A stretch of DNA of 5,768 nucleotides, from assembly GCA_021156345.1 (NCBI GenBank), contig JAJNDJ010000145.1, positions 1 to 5,768 on the forward strand, read 5' to 3'. This document shows positions 1 to 4,615 of this stretch, piece after piece. The notes below the pieces were generated by a model, which searched no databases, was not told where the DNA came from, and worked only from the letters and a program-made list of their open reading frames with translations. The stretch's first letter is position 1. The number at the start of each line of letters is the position of its first letter. Position numbers and translations under genes: made by a program. Source of the stretch: Rubrobacteraceae bacterium. Its GTDB lineage: Bacteria; Actinomycetota; Rubrobacteria; Rubrobacterales; Rubrobacteraceae.

Positions 1-18
1 TCCGAGAACTCCGTAAAG

Positions 19-51
19 CGGAAGTCCAAAGTCGAGATGCACGGACTTCCG
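19..51. repeat. 9-bp perfect inverted repeat
   Basis: CGGAAGTCC (19-27) and GGACTTCCG (43-51) are exact reverse complements separated by 15 bases. There is no T run beside it, so a terminator is not supported. It could be a protein-binding dyad, or a terminator-like structure of a gene lying left of the window. The arms are certain from the sequence; the role is unknown. Confidence 0.5.
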
Positions 52-190
52 AAGATTCATCTACTCAATGAGTAACCGATGTATTCCTGTGACCGTAATA
101 TAGTTCCTGGCCAAACTCGGGTTGCTGTAACGTAGGCTCAAACGAGTTCTGCCGGACTTACGTTTTACCTGCAAATCGCAATAAAATAGG

Positions 191-225
191 GAGCCGACGA
201 ACGGACTGGAACCGCTTTCCTGCTC
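191..225 (-). repeat. tRNA 3'-end-like copy 1 (putative attachment-site scar)
   Basis: Read on the minus strand, this segment has the form of a tRNA 3' half: a variable-loop-like AGGAA, a T-arm AGCGG-TTCCAGT-CCGTT that still pairs (one G-T wobble), an acceptor strand CGTCGGC, and TCCC where discriminator plus CCA would be. The T-loop has C where tRNAs carry a purine (position 57). The 5' side (bases 226-290) gives no proper D-arm or matching acceptor strand, so it is not a working tRNA. It matches 2280-2314 at 32 of 35 positions in the same orientation. Duplicated tRNA 3' ends are the usual mark of integration by tyrosine integrases. Confidence 0.5.
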
Positions 226-294
226 ATGAGGAGTTAGGTTTGTACCACTGTGCCTAAGCCGAAAAGTCGTCTATATACAGGGAAAAGTGTTCGC

Positions 295-315
295 AGCGTA
301 TCGTGGTGATACGCT
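295..315. repeat. 8-bp perfect inverted repeat, 5-base loop
   Basis: AGCGTATC (295-302) and GATACGCT (308-315) are exact reverse complements around GTGGT. It would form a stable hairpin and lies about 190 bases past the ltrA stop. Read on the minus strand, a CTTTT-containing stretch follows about 10 bases later, which is too far for a textbook terminator. It may be a weak terminator for ltrA or an operator-like dyad. Confidence 0.45.
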
Positions 316-475
316 AAATTACGCCCAGGTTAGTGTAAGGTAGTTAGCGACGGGGATCGTCCCCTTGACCTTCGGAGCTACAATTCGAGTTCAGGCTGTT
401 ACCCCACCCGAAGCCAACCCTTAGAGCCGCCTTTGGGTTGCTCGCATTGCACACGAAGTTCACGGAATGCCTCTA

Positions 476-500
476 CCACACAGTTTGGTGAATAGTGTGG
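476..500 (-). terminator. Weak hairpin just past the ltrA stop
   Basis: CCACAC (476-481) and GTGTGG (495-500) pair exactly with a 13-base loop, beginning five bases after the ltrA stop codon. No U-tract follows on the minus strand (the next bases are TAGAGG), so intrinsic termination is doubtful. It is listed because of its position directly behind the gene. Confidence 0.2.
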
Positions 501-505
501 GACGT

Positions 506-1696
506 TTACGCGGCGGTCCCTTTCGAATAAGGCGCACGCCTTCGATAAATCAGCGAGTCCACAATAGCAAGCAGGATCACGATAAGGGCCGCCGTGCCTA
601 ACAGCGCGAGCGCCGGTAGTGCGAAGCCCACCGGCACGAGCGCAGCCAGGGCGACGACCGCCAGCAAGCGGGACCAGAGCACCCGACCGGAGACGGCCCA
701 AAGGAAGAGGCCGTTCCCGGCCACGAACAACGCCGCGCCGCCGAGGGTTAGTGATACGGAGGCGAACGTGCCGGGGTCACCGGGATGGGCGACCGTGAGC
801 TCGTCAGCGGCCGCTACGGCGATGATGCCCGCAATCATGGGCAGATGAAAATACGTGTACGCCGAGCGGGCAAGTCTGCCAGGGTCTTCTGAGTGGGCGA
901 TTGTCTCGCTGGCGTCGTAGGCGCTGCGAGCGAAGTAGATCCACCACAGCGCCCCGCTACCGAGGAAGGCGACCCCGAATGCGGCTACGGCAGCGGCTGA
1001 AAACTCTGCCTCGCCGAAGGTCGTGCCGGTAACCAGGATGGACTCGCCCAGGGCGATGATGACGAACAGCTGGCACCTCTCGGCGAAGTGTGCCCCCTCG
1101 ATGGTCCACTCCTGCGTGTGCGAGCGTCCCAGCCACGGCGTCCGGTAGCGGGCCGCAGGACCTGAGTAGTCCACGCCCAGGGCGAGCAGCCAAACCACGT
1201 AGCGCGCCTCGCCTTCGACTAGGCCCCCCGCCACCCACAACACCCCGGACGCCGCAAACCACGCGAGTATCCTGCGGAAGTCACCACTGAGCGGATGGGA
1301 AGCGCCCAAGGCGAGGACCGCGAAGACGGTGCGCCCCACCTGTATCGCGACGTAGGCCAGGGCGAACATCAGCCCCCGCTCGCCGAAGGCCTCTGGTATC
1401 GCCACCGACATCACCAGGCTCGCAAGCATCACGGCGCCTAGCATCAGGCGTACCGGAAGCGCGTCTGGGTCGAACCAGTTCGTGAACCAGGTCGTGTACT
1501 GCCACGCCCACCACACCACCAACAATAAAAAGAGAGTCTCCAACGCCCCACCAACGGTGGGGTGGTCCAGGAGCAGGTGGGAGAGCTGGGTTATGGCGAA
1601 GACGTAGACGAGATCGAAGAACAGCTCCAAGGGGGTAACGCGCTGCTCACCTGCGTCCCGCGCACGCAGCACCCCCGCATGATCCGGCCTGTCCAC
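506..1696 (-). CDS. ltrA: LtrA-family integral membrane protein
   Basis: A complete 396-residue protein of the low-temperature-requirement A (LtrA) family, named after a Listeria gene needed for growth in the cold; its biochemical activity is not established. Family signatures are clear: TPLELFFDLVYVFAI at residues 21-35, HFAERCQLFVIIALGESI at 203-220 and YTYFHLPMIAGI at 280-291. Many hydrophobic segments run from about residue 22 to 383, consistent with roughly 10-12 membrane spans, and the tail is short and basic (YRRRAPYSKGTAA). Length is normal for the family and I see no frameshift. The start is GTG, chosen because an exact AGGAGG lies 8 bases upstream. It appears monocistronic: the next gene upstream on the same strand is a broken SnoaL-like remnant. 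It lies between two tRNA-end copies, so it may have arrived with, or been bracketed by, integrative elements. The family call is firm; its physiological role here is unknown. Confidence 0.93.
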   Translation of the reverse strand: MDRPDHAGVLRARDAGEQRVTPLELFFDLVYVFAITQLSHLLLDHPTVGGALETLFLLLVVWWAWQYTTWFTNWFDPDALPVRLMLGAVMLASLVMSVAIPEAFGERGLMFALAYVAIQVGRTVFAVLALGASHPLSGDFRRILAWFAASGVLWVAGGLVEGEARYVVWLLALGVDYSGPAARYRTPWLGRSHTQEWTIEGAHFAERCQLFVIIALGESILVTGTTFGEAEFSAAAVAAFGVAFLGSGALWWIYFARSAYDASETIAHSEDPGRLARSAYTYFHLPMIAGIIAVAAADELTVAHPGDPGTFASVSLTLGGAALFVAGNGLFLWAVSGRVLWSRLLAVVALAALVPVGFALPALALLGTAALIVILLAIVDSLIYRRRAPYSKGTAA

Positions 1697-1704
1697 CGCT
1701 GATG

Positions 1705-1710
1705 CCTCCT
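1705..1710 (-). promoter_or_regulatory. Ribosome binding site of ltrA
   Basis: On the minus strand this reads AGGAGG, 8 bases before GTG at 1696. It decides the GTG start. A TATACT hexamer (minus strand, 1712-1717) directly abuts it, but that would place the transcript start inside the ribosome site and there is no good -35 partner, so I do not call it a promoter. Confidence 0.8.
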
Positions 1711-1918
1711 GAGTATATCGTCACCGAACGACCGGCCGTATTCTCGCACCGACGGTCGGCTCTTCGTACCGCCCAAACGGTCAGGTTTTTCAAACCGCCG
1801 TCCTTGGAAGGGGTTAGCTCCGGAAGAACACTCCTTCTACGAGGTTGGGTGAAAAAATCCGCTCTCTAGGAAAGCGGCGCACCGGGAGAGCGAAGAACCC
1901 CAAGCTGCAGCGTGGTGG

Positions 1919-2150
1919 CAGATCCTCGCGCGTCACCCAGTGCTCGACCAGCTTTTGCTCGGCGACTTGGACCCAGTGCCTCTGGCAAGCGCGAAACGCT
2001 CGCCCGTCGGCGGTATCACGCTGTTTAGAGCCCCGAGGTTCGTCTCCTCGGAGAGGAGCCGGATGGCTAGGGTATACCCCTCAGCTATCATCGCTTCAAC
2101 GGTCATGAGCAGGTCGGGGAACTACTCCAGCAACCACTCGGCGATCAGCG
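1919..2150 (-). pseudogene. Decayed SnoaL-like / ester-cyclase-fold gene
   Basis: Translating the minus strand gives LIAEWLLE, a TAG stop (2122-2124), then FPDLLMTVEAMIAEGYTLAI and later IPPTGERF; after a frameshift (around 1964-1995) it continues as AEQKLVEHWVTREDL down to 1919. In that order these match what I know of small SnoaL-like proteins: an AEW..FPDLRMTVEDMIAEGD-type segment, a G.PPTG.R turn, and a final DGK.VEHW..RDDL strand. SnoaL-like proteins are about 130-150-residue alpha/beta barrels, often of unknown substrate. Here an in-frame stop and at least one frameshift break the gene, and the N-terminal part and last residues are not recognisable. It lies upstream of ltrA on the same strand. 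The homology is by eye and the family call is moderately sure; the gene being broken is clear if the homology holds. Confidence 0.6.
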
Positions 2151-2279
2151 AGCATGTCCTGGGGTCCGTTCACTCTTCGTGGGGCCTCCTACGGCTGGGT
2201 GGTGCCAAGAAGCGCCAGGCACCGGACCATGGCCCGTCGCTGTTCTGAGTATTCTGCTTACTTAAGCCAACCTTCGAGA

Positions 2280-2314
2280 GAGCCGACGAGCGGACTCGAA
2301 CGGCTTTCCTGCTC
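2280..2314 (-). repeat. tRNA 3'-end-like copy 2 (putative attachment-site scar)
   Basis: On the minus strand this is a tRNA-like 3' end: T-loop TTCGAGT is canonical, the acceptor strand CGTCGGC is followed by TC, and the T-stem AGCCG/CCGCT has one C-C mismatch. Resemblance extends on the 5' side to CACTCGTA (about 2319-2326), like the anticodon arm of a tRNA-Thr with CGT anticodon, but with two extra bases breaking the stem and no D-arm behind it. It matches copy 1 at 32 of 35 positions, 2.09 kb away, in the same orientation. An integrase remnant and phased TTGC motifs lie immediately to its right, on the side where element DNA would sit relative to a duplicated tRNA 3' end. The tRNA identity is inferred. 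Confidence 0.6.
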
Positions 2315-2348
2315 CAGCTACGAGTGATAATTCATGCGTTGTAGGGAC

Positions 2349-2423
2349 TTGCAGGAGCTTGCAAATGCCCCTCATCTAAGGGGATTTCTTTGCTGTGCCT
2401 TGCTGCGTGTTGCACCGTATTGC
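2349..2423. repeat. TTGC motifs in 10-bp phase (possible integrase arm sites)
   Basis: TTGC begins at exactly 2349 and 2359, then at 2390, 2400, 2410 and 2420: a pair and a run of four, each spaced by 10 bases. The two groups flank a CCCCT/AGGGG hairpin. Short direct repeats one helical turn apart, beside a tRNA-end duplication and an integrase remnant, fit the arm-type binding sites of tyrosine integrases. Alternatively the right-hand group may partly be eroded integrase coding sequence, which would make the spacing accidental (10 is not a multiple of 3, so it is not explained by codons). The spacing is seen directly; the function is inferred. Confidence 0.4.
2363..2391 (+). terminator. Hairpin with T-rich tail, terminator-like
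   Basis: CCCCT (2368-2372) pairs with AGGGG (2379-2383) around a 6-base loop, and AAAT (2363-2366) can extend the stem with ATTT (2384-2387) past a bulged G. On the plus strand ATTTCTTT follows. The stem is short and the T tract interrupted, so it is a weak candidate. On the minus strand it lies about 220 bases past the sensor gene stop and could serve that transcript. Confidence 0.3.
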
Positions 2424-2440
2424 GTTCCCGGTGTCAATAG

Positions 2441-2606
2441 AGGCATAGTGACTTTACGATCCTGCTCGCTCGCGGAGACGCACCCGAAGTACGTCCAGCA
2501 CCTCGCCAGGCTCGCTAACATCCAACCTACCCTGGATCGCTACTCCCAGTGCATGCTCTCGATGGGCCACAACACCACCGACGGGGTGGGCGAGGTGTTG
2601 GGCTAG
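2441..2606 (+). pseudogene. 3' remnant of a tyrosine recombinase/integrase
   Basis: The final frame reads THPKYVQHLARLANIQ then PTLDRYSQCMLSMG and ends ...GVGEVLG with TAG at 2604-2606. This matches the C-terminal end of phage-type tyrosine integrases (HPKYVQ-LLGHASI-TLDRYSH-SMG-ALG); the Tyr codon at 2541-2543 is in the position of the catalytic nucleophile. The usual LGH is LARL here, so the conserved histidine is lost. Just upstream, in another frame, RHSDFTILLARG (2441-2476) corresponds to the RHTAATLLLARG motif, so a frameshift lies near 2474-2480, and a TAG precedes it at 2438-2440. All of the N-terminal arm-binding and most of the catalytic domain are absent. It cannot be active. With the tRNA-end copy 130 bases to its left it marks a dead integrative element. 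The stop overlaps that of the convergent sensor-like gene. Confidence 0.72.
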
Positions 2607-3847
2607 GCGACGTACTCTGGCCCTTCGCTTCCCCTGGGTGGTGAGTCGGGGCGCAGCCACAGCGAGACGTGGGCAGGCTGCATTGTCTCCCTGACCACTC
2701 CCACCAGATCGTCGCTCAAGGCATCGAGGTCCGTCTCCTCTCTGAGCTTGGCAGAGAAGGTCTCTAGCGTCTTTGTGACATCGTACTTCCTGCGATAGAA
2801 GCGCCTATCTATGAAGGACTGGATACGGCGTCTCAGCGGGTTGAACAGGGCGGCGATCACGAGGGTAGAGGCGACCACCGCAAGGGTGGACTTCCCGCCG
2901 GTAAGGACGACGAAGAGCCGCTGCAACACAACGATCCCGCCGAAGTAGACCGCCGCTAGTATTGCGGTGAGCGCTCCATAGACAAGCGTGCGGTTTATGA
3001 GGAGGTCTATGTTGTAGAGGCGGTACTTCAGGATGGCGACGCCGATGGCTACCCACAGGCTCCCGAAGAAGATTGCGCTGAGGATGGGGCTAATGGGGTC
3101 GAGGGCCTCCCCGAAGATGGAGTCCACGAGGAGGTAGGCCGCGATGATTGCGGCGGCGTAGGCAACCCATTTGATCTGCTGACGCTCCTCCCTCCGCGAG
3201 CGGCGGAAGCGTAACACCAGCGAAACCAGCGAAACCAAGCTGGTAAGGACAAACAACATCCAAGCGCTCACCCGGCCCACGCCAGGAACTATCTCCCCGG
3301 CGGCCCCTTCATGCCCCAGCGGGTTCTCCACAGACGGGAAAGTAATCAGCGGGCCGGGCAAAACCGCATAACCAACCGGGAGCACAACGTACACCAATAC
3401 GGCGAAGACAGCGACGGGCCGCCAGCGGCGTGAGGGCAGCCTCCCCGTAGGGAACAGCAAGAGGAAGAATGGTAGGAGGCCGAGGGCCAACATCGGCACC
3501 CAATTCGACACCCAGGCCGTCACCAAGCCGCCGGGGAGGGAGTTCGGCTCGGCCAGCAGGGCATACGTGGCATAGCCGTCCGCGAAGTAGTCCATGGCGT
3601 TCGCAACGGCCGCCGCGCAAACTATCCACCCTATCAGGTTGTCGGGACGCCGGGAGGCGATGAGACCGCCGAGGATCGGCAACGCAAAATCGACGGTGAT
3701 CTGTACCGCGGTTCCCCATAAGCTTCCAAGCTCAGAGGGAAGCGCAGCGGAGCCAGAAAGTAATAGGAGCGCGAGGGCAAGCGCCATCAGCGCAACCGAC
3801 ACTGCGCACAGTGACCAAGCGATCCATGCGGCGGTGCGGGTGCTCAT
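2603..3847 (-). CDS. Multi-pass membrane sensor-like protein without kinase domain
   Basis: A complete 414-residue protein resembling the N-terminal input half of actinobacterial membrane histidine kinases. About nine hydrophobic segments lie at roughly residues 6-30, 45-65, 71-88, 112-132, 143-163, 192-212, 226-244, 252-273 and 287-316, with a further one near 320-336. Motifs: FPTGRLPSRRW at 132-142, LKYRLYNIDLLINRTLVYG at 273-291, FNPLRRRIQSF at 335-345 and IDRRFYRRKYD at 346-356. A soluble tail follows (KTLETFSAKLREETDLDALS, 359-378, then HVSLWLRPD), of the sort that begins a GAF-like or coiled linker. No H-box, HATPase or response-regulator sequence follows: the protein stops at a TAG overlapping the integrase remnant. 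I believe stand-alone proteins ending this way exist in Rubrobacter-like genomes, so truncation is not certain. The ATG at 3847 is preferred over a GTG 14 codons upstream because GAGGAG lies 8 bases before it. Ligand and partner are unknown. Confidence 0.8.
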   Translation of the reverse strand: MSTRTAAWIAWSLCAVSVALMALALALLLLSGSAALPSELGSLWGTAVQITVDFALPILGGLIASRRPDNLIGWIVCAAAVANAMDYFADGYATYALLAEPNSLPGGLVTAWVSNWVPMLALGLLPFFLLLFPTGRLPSRRWRPVAVFAVLVYVVLPVGYAVLPGPLITFPSVENPLGHEGAAGEIVPGVGRVSAWMLFVLTSLVSLVSLVLRFRRSRREERQQIKWVAYAAAIIAAYLLVDSIFGEALDPISPILSAIFFGSLWVAIGVAILKYRLYNIDLLINRTLVYGALTAILAAVYFGGIVVLQRLFVVLTGGKSTLAVVASTLVIAALFNPLRRRIQSFIDRRFYRRKYDVTKTLETFSAKLREETDLDALSDDLVGVVRETMQPAHVSLWLRPDSPPRGSEGPEYVA

Positions 3848-3855
3848 CGCACCGA

Positions 3856-3861
3856 CTCCTC
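3856..3861 (-). promoter_or_regulatory. Ribosome binding site of the sensor-like gene
   Basis: On the minus strand GAGGAG sits 8 bases before ATG at 3847. The upstream in-frame GTG at 3889 lacks such a site, so this decides the start. Confidence 0.7.
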
Positions 3862-3920
3862 GACCCTGTTCCCTTGTCCCTTCTGTCACGGCACCACTCT
3901 ACAGCACTACCGTCTTCTAA

Positions 3921-3966
3921 TCGTTACGGCAACCATAACGAGGCAGCAAATTGAGAATCAATCTCA
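3921..3966 (-). promoter_or_regulatory. Overlapping dyads and possible promoter of the sensor-like gene
   Basis: TCGTTACGG (3921-3929) and CCATAACGA (3933-3941) form a 9-bp inverted repeat with one mismatch and a 3-base centre. Beside it ATTGA/TCAAT (3950-3954/3958-3962) and TGAGA/TCTCA (3952-3956/3962-3966) overlap. On the minus strand a TTGATT (3956-3961) lies 18 bases before TATGGT (3932-3937), a weak sigma-70-like pair whose -10 overlaps the larger dyad. This would suit a repressor site on the sensor gene, 75-110 bases ahead of its ATG. The dyads are seen; the promoter is a guess. Confidence 0.3.
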
Positions 3967-4214
3967 CCCCCGTTCGCCGTCGGCGGTCCCGGCACCCGTT
4001 TTCCCGGCCGTGGTCTTGCTCCGAGCCAACGCCCCGGTTTCGGCGGGGCGCGTTTGCGTCCCTCGACCGGCACGTCTAACCACACCACAGAAGGACAGCC
4101 ACCAGGGTGCGATAATAATACGGCGCTTCGCCAAGTAGCAAAGATTACATCAGGAGGTCAAGCGACTCGATACACTGCTTGTCTCGTACGTACCCCCGCG
4201 TGGCGGGGACCGCC

Positions 4215-4241
4215 TGTCCATCTGAGGCGCGCCCGTTCGTC
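4215..4241 (+). promoter_or_regulatory. Candidate ECF42-type promoter of the DGPF-sigma pair
   Basis: TGTCCA (4215-4220) and CGTC (4238-4241) are separated by 17 bases. As I recall, ECF42 sigma factors studied in Streptomyces venezuelae recognise TGTCGA at -35 and CG(A/T)C at -10; the match is 5 of 6 and 4 of 4. A start near 4248 would leave about 30 bases of leader before the GTG at 4277, a natural arrangement for an autoregulated DGPF-sigma operon. Short motifs like these occur by chance, so the placement is the main support. Confidence 0.42.
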
Positions 4242-4266
4242 GTATTGGTGCGTTGGGATCCACGTT

Positions 4267-4272
4267 AGGAGG
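4267..4272 (+). promoter_or_regulatory. Ribosome binding site of the DGPF gene
   Basis: AGGAGG lies 4 bases before GTG at 4277 and 13 bases before the ATG at 4286. It supports the GTG, which gives the usual family beginning (V/M)RYMLMI, and excludes the more upstream in-frame ATG at 4253. Confidence 0.65.
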
Positions 4273-4276
4273 AACC

Positions 4277-4615
4277 GTGCGGTACATGTTGATGATCTGC
4301 GACGACGAGTCCGGTCGGGCCGACCCGGAAAAGATCGAGGCCGATCCAAGGTTCCGGGCCTGGAGCGAGGAGATGGGCCGTCGGTATGGGGTGCTGCGAG
4401 GCGGCGCTCGCCTCAGGCCGAGCGGCGACGCCACGACGGTGCGGGTGCGCGACGGGGAGGTGCTGCTCTCCGACGGCCCCTTCGCCGAGTCCAAGGAACA
4501 GATGGGCGGCTTCGACCTGATCGAGTGCGCGGACCTCGACGAGGCCATCGAGGTGGCCTCCAAGCACCCGGTCGCGGAGTTCGGGGTGAGTGGGGCCGCA
4601 TCGTCGCGACCCTGA
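4277..4615 (+). CDS. DGPF/YCII-domain protein, C-terminus replaced
   Basis: A 112-residue protein of the YCII-related (formerly DGPF, COG3795) family. It opens with [11 protein letters not shown], carries [27 protein letters not shown] at 53-79 (given here as the family core; DGPF itself is 67-70 region), then [19 protein letters not shown], with the conserved His-Pro near 97-98. The family fold resembles small ferredoxin-like enzymes; no reaction is established. Such genes sit beside, or are fused to, ECF42 sigma factors and are their regulated targets. Normal proteins continue after HPVA.FG with a strand like T.EVRPVW; here the sequence changes to VSGAASSRP and stops at 4613-4615, and these last codons are out-of-frame sigma-factor DNA. 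The protein thus lacks its last beta-strand, about 8-12 residues, and may be unstable. The start is GTG at 4277 with AGGAGG 4 bases ahead. Confidence 0.85.
   Translation: MRYMLMICDDESGRADPEKIEADPRFRAWSEEMGRRYGVLRGGARLRPSGDATTVRVRDGEVLLSDGPFAESKEQMGGFDLIECADLDEAIEVASKHPVAEFGVSGAASSRP

Larger units (their letters stand above)
1..505. other. Non-coding left flank, lower G+C
   Basis: I see no convincing gene here. Short open frames run in from the left edge in two plus-strand frames and stop at 69-71 and 73-75, too short to judge. The stretch is visibly richer in A and T than the coding DNA to its right. It contains a 9-bp inverted repeat (19-27/43-51), a tRNA-3'-end-like copy (191-225), an 8-bp inverted repeat (295-302/308-315), a short GGGGA/TCCCC hairpin (352-356/360-364) and a 6-bp hairpin just past the ltrA stop. 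It is the downstream side of ltrA, so terminators would be expected, but no classic stem followed by a T run is present. Confidence 0.6.
3848..4276. other. Divergent intergenic region
   Basis: Space between the leftward sensor-like gene and the rightward DGPF-sigma pair. It holds overlapping dyads at 3921-3966, two GC-rich hairpins without T tracts (4031-4036/4044-4049, GCCCCG/CGGGGC; and 4194-4199/4203-4208, CCCCGC/GCGGGG), and a candidate ECF42 promoter at 4215-4241. An AGGAGG at 4152-4157 has no sensible reading frame after it. The long plus-strand frame open from a TTG at 4054 is the out-of-frame upstream extension of the sigma gene and I do not regard it as coding. Confidence 0.55.

Noticed and set aside
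3..71. Open frame entering from the left edge (RELRKAEVQSRDARTS... to TGA at 69-71)
   Set aside because: Too short, and a second frame is open over the same bases (stop at 73-75); cannot choose between them or show either is coding.
189..290. Possible complete, unusual tRNA on the minus strand (TTAGGCACAGTGGTA resembles a D-arm)
   Set aside because: The D-like stretch pairs instead as TTAGG/CCTAA, no acceptor 5' strand sits at the right distance, the anticodon stem does not form, and the T-loop lacks the conserved purine. I treat it as a remnant.
1712..1717. TATACT on the minus strand as a -10 box for ltrA
   Set aside because: It abuts the ribosome site, so transcription would begin inside it, and no -35 hexamer lies 16-18 bases upstream.
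1845..2248. Two overlapping plus-strand open frames of 87 and 102 codons
   Set aside because: Neither resembles a protein I know; both lie opposite the SnoaL-like remnant and have no good ribosome site.
2334..2462. The first 43 codons of the plus-strand frame that ends in the integrase remnant
   Set aside because: They cover the TTGC array and hairpin and resemble no integrase; the real upstream integrase motif is in another frame, so the frame as a whole is not a gene.
4111..4120. GATAATAATA as a -10 box for the DGPF operon
   Set aside because: No -35 partner at the proper distance and about 150 bases from the start; the TGTCCA/CGTC pair is better placed.
4031..4208. GC-rich hairpins at 4031-4049 and 4194-4208 as terminators
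   Set aside because: No T tract follows on either strand and no gene ends nearby in the right orientation.
4054..4587. Long plus-strand open frame running from TTG at 4054 into the sigma factor, suggesting a 545-residue protein
   Set aside because: Its first 178 codons are Arg- and Gly-rich out-of-frame reading through the non-coding region and the DGPF gene; TTG has no ribosome site and the DGPF frame is clearly the coding one.
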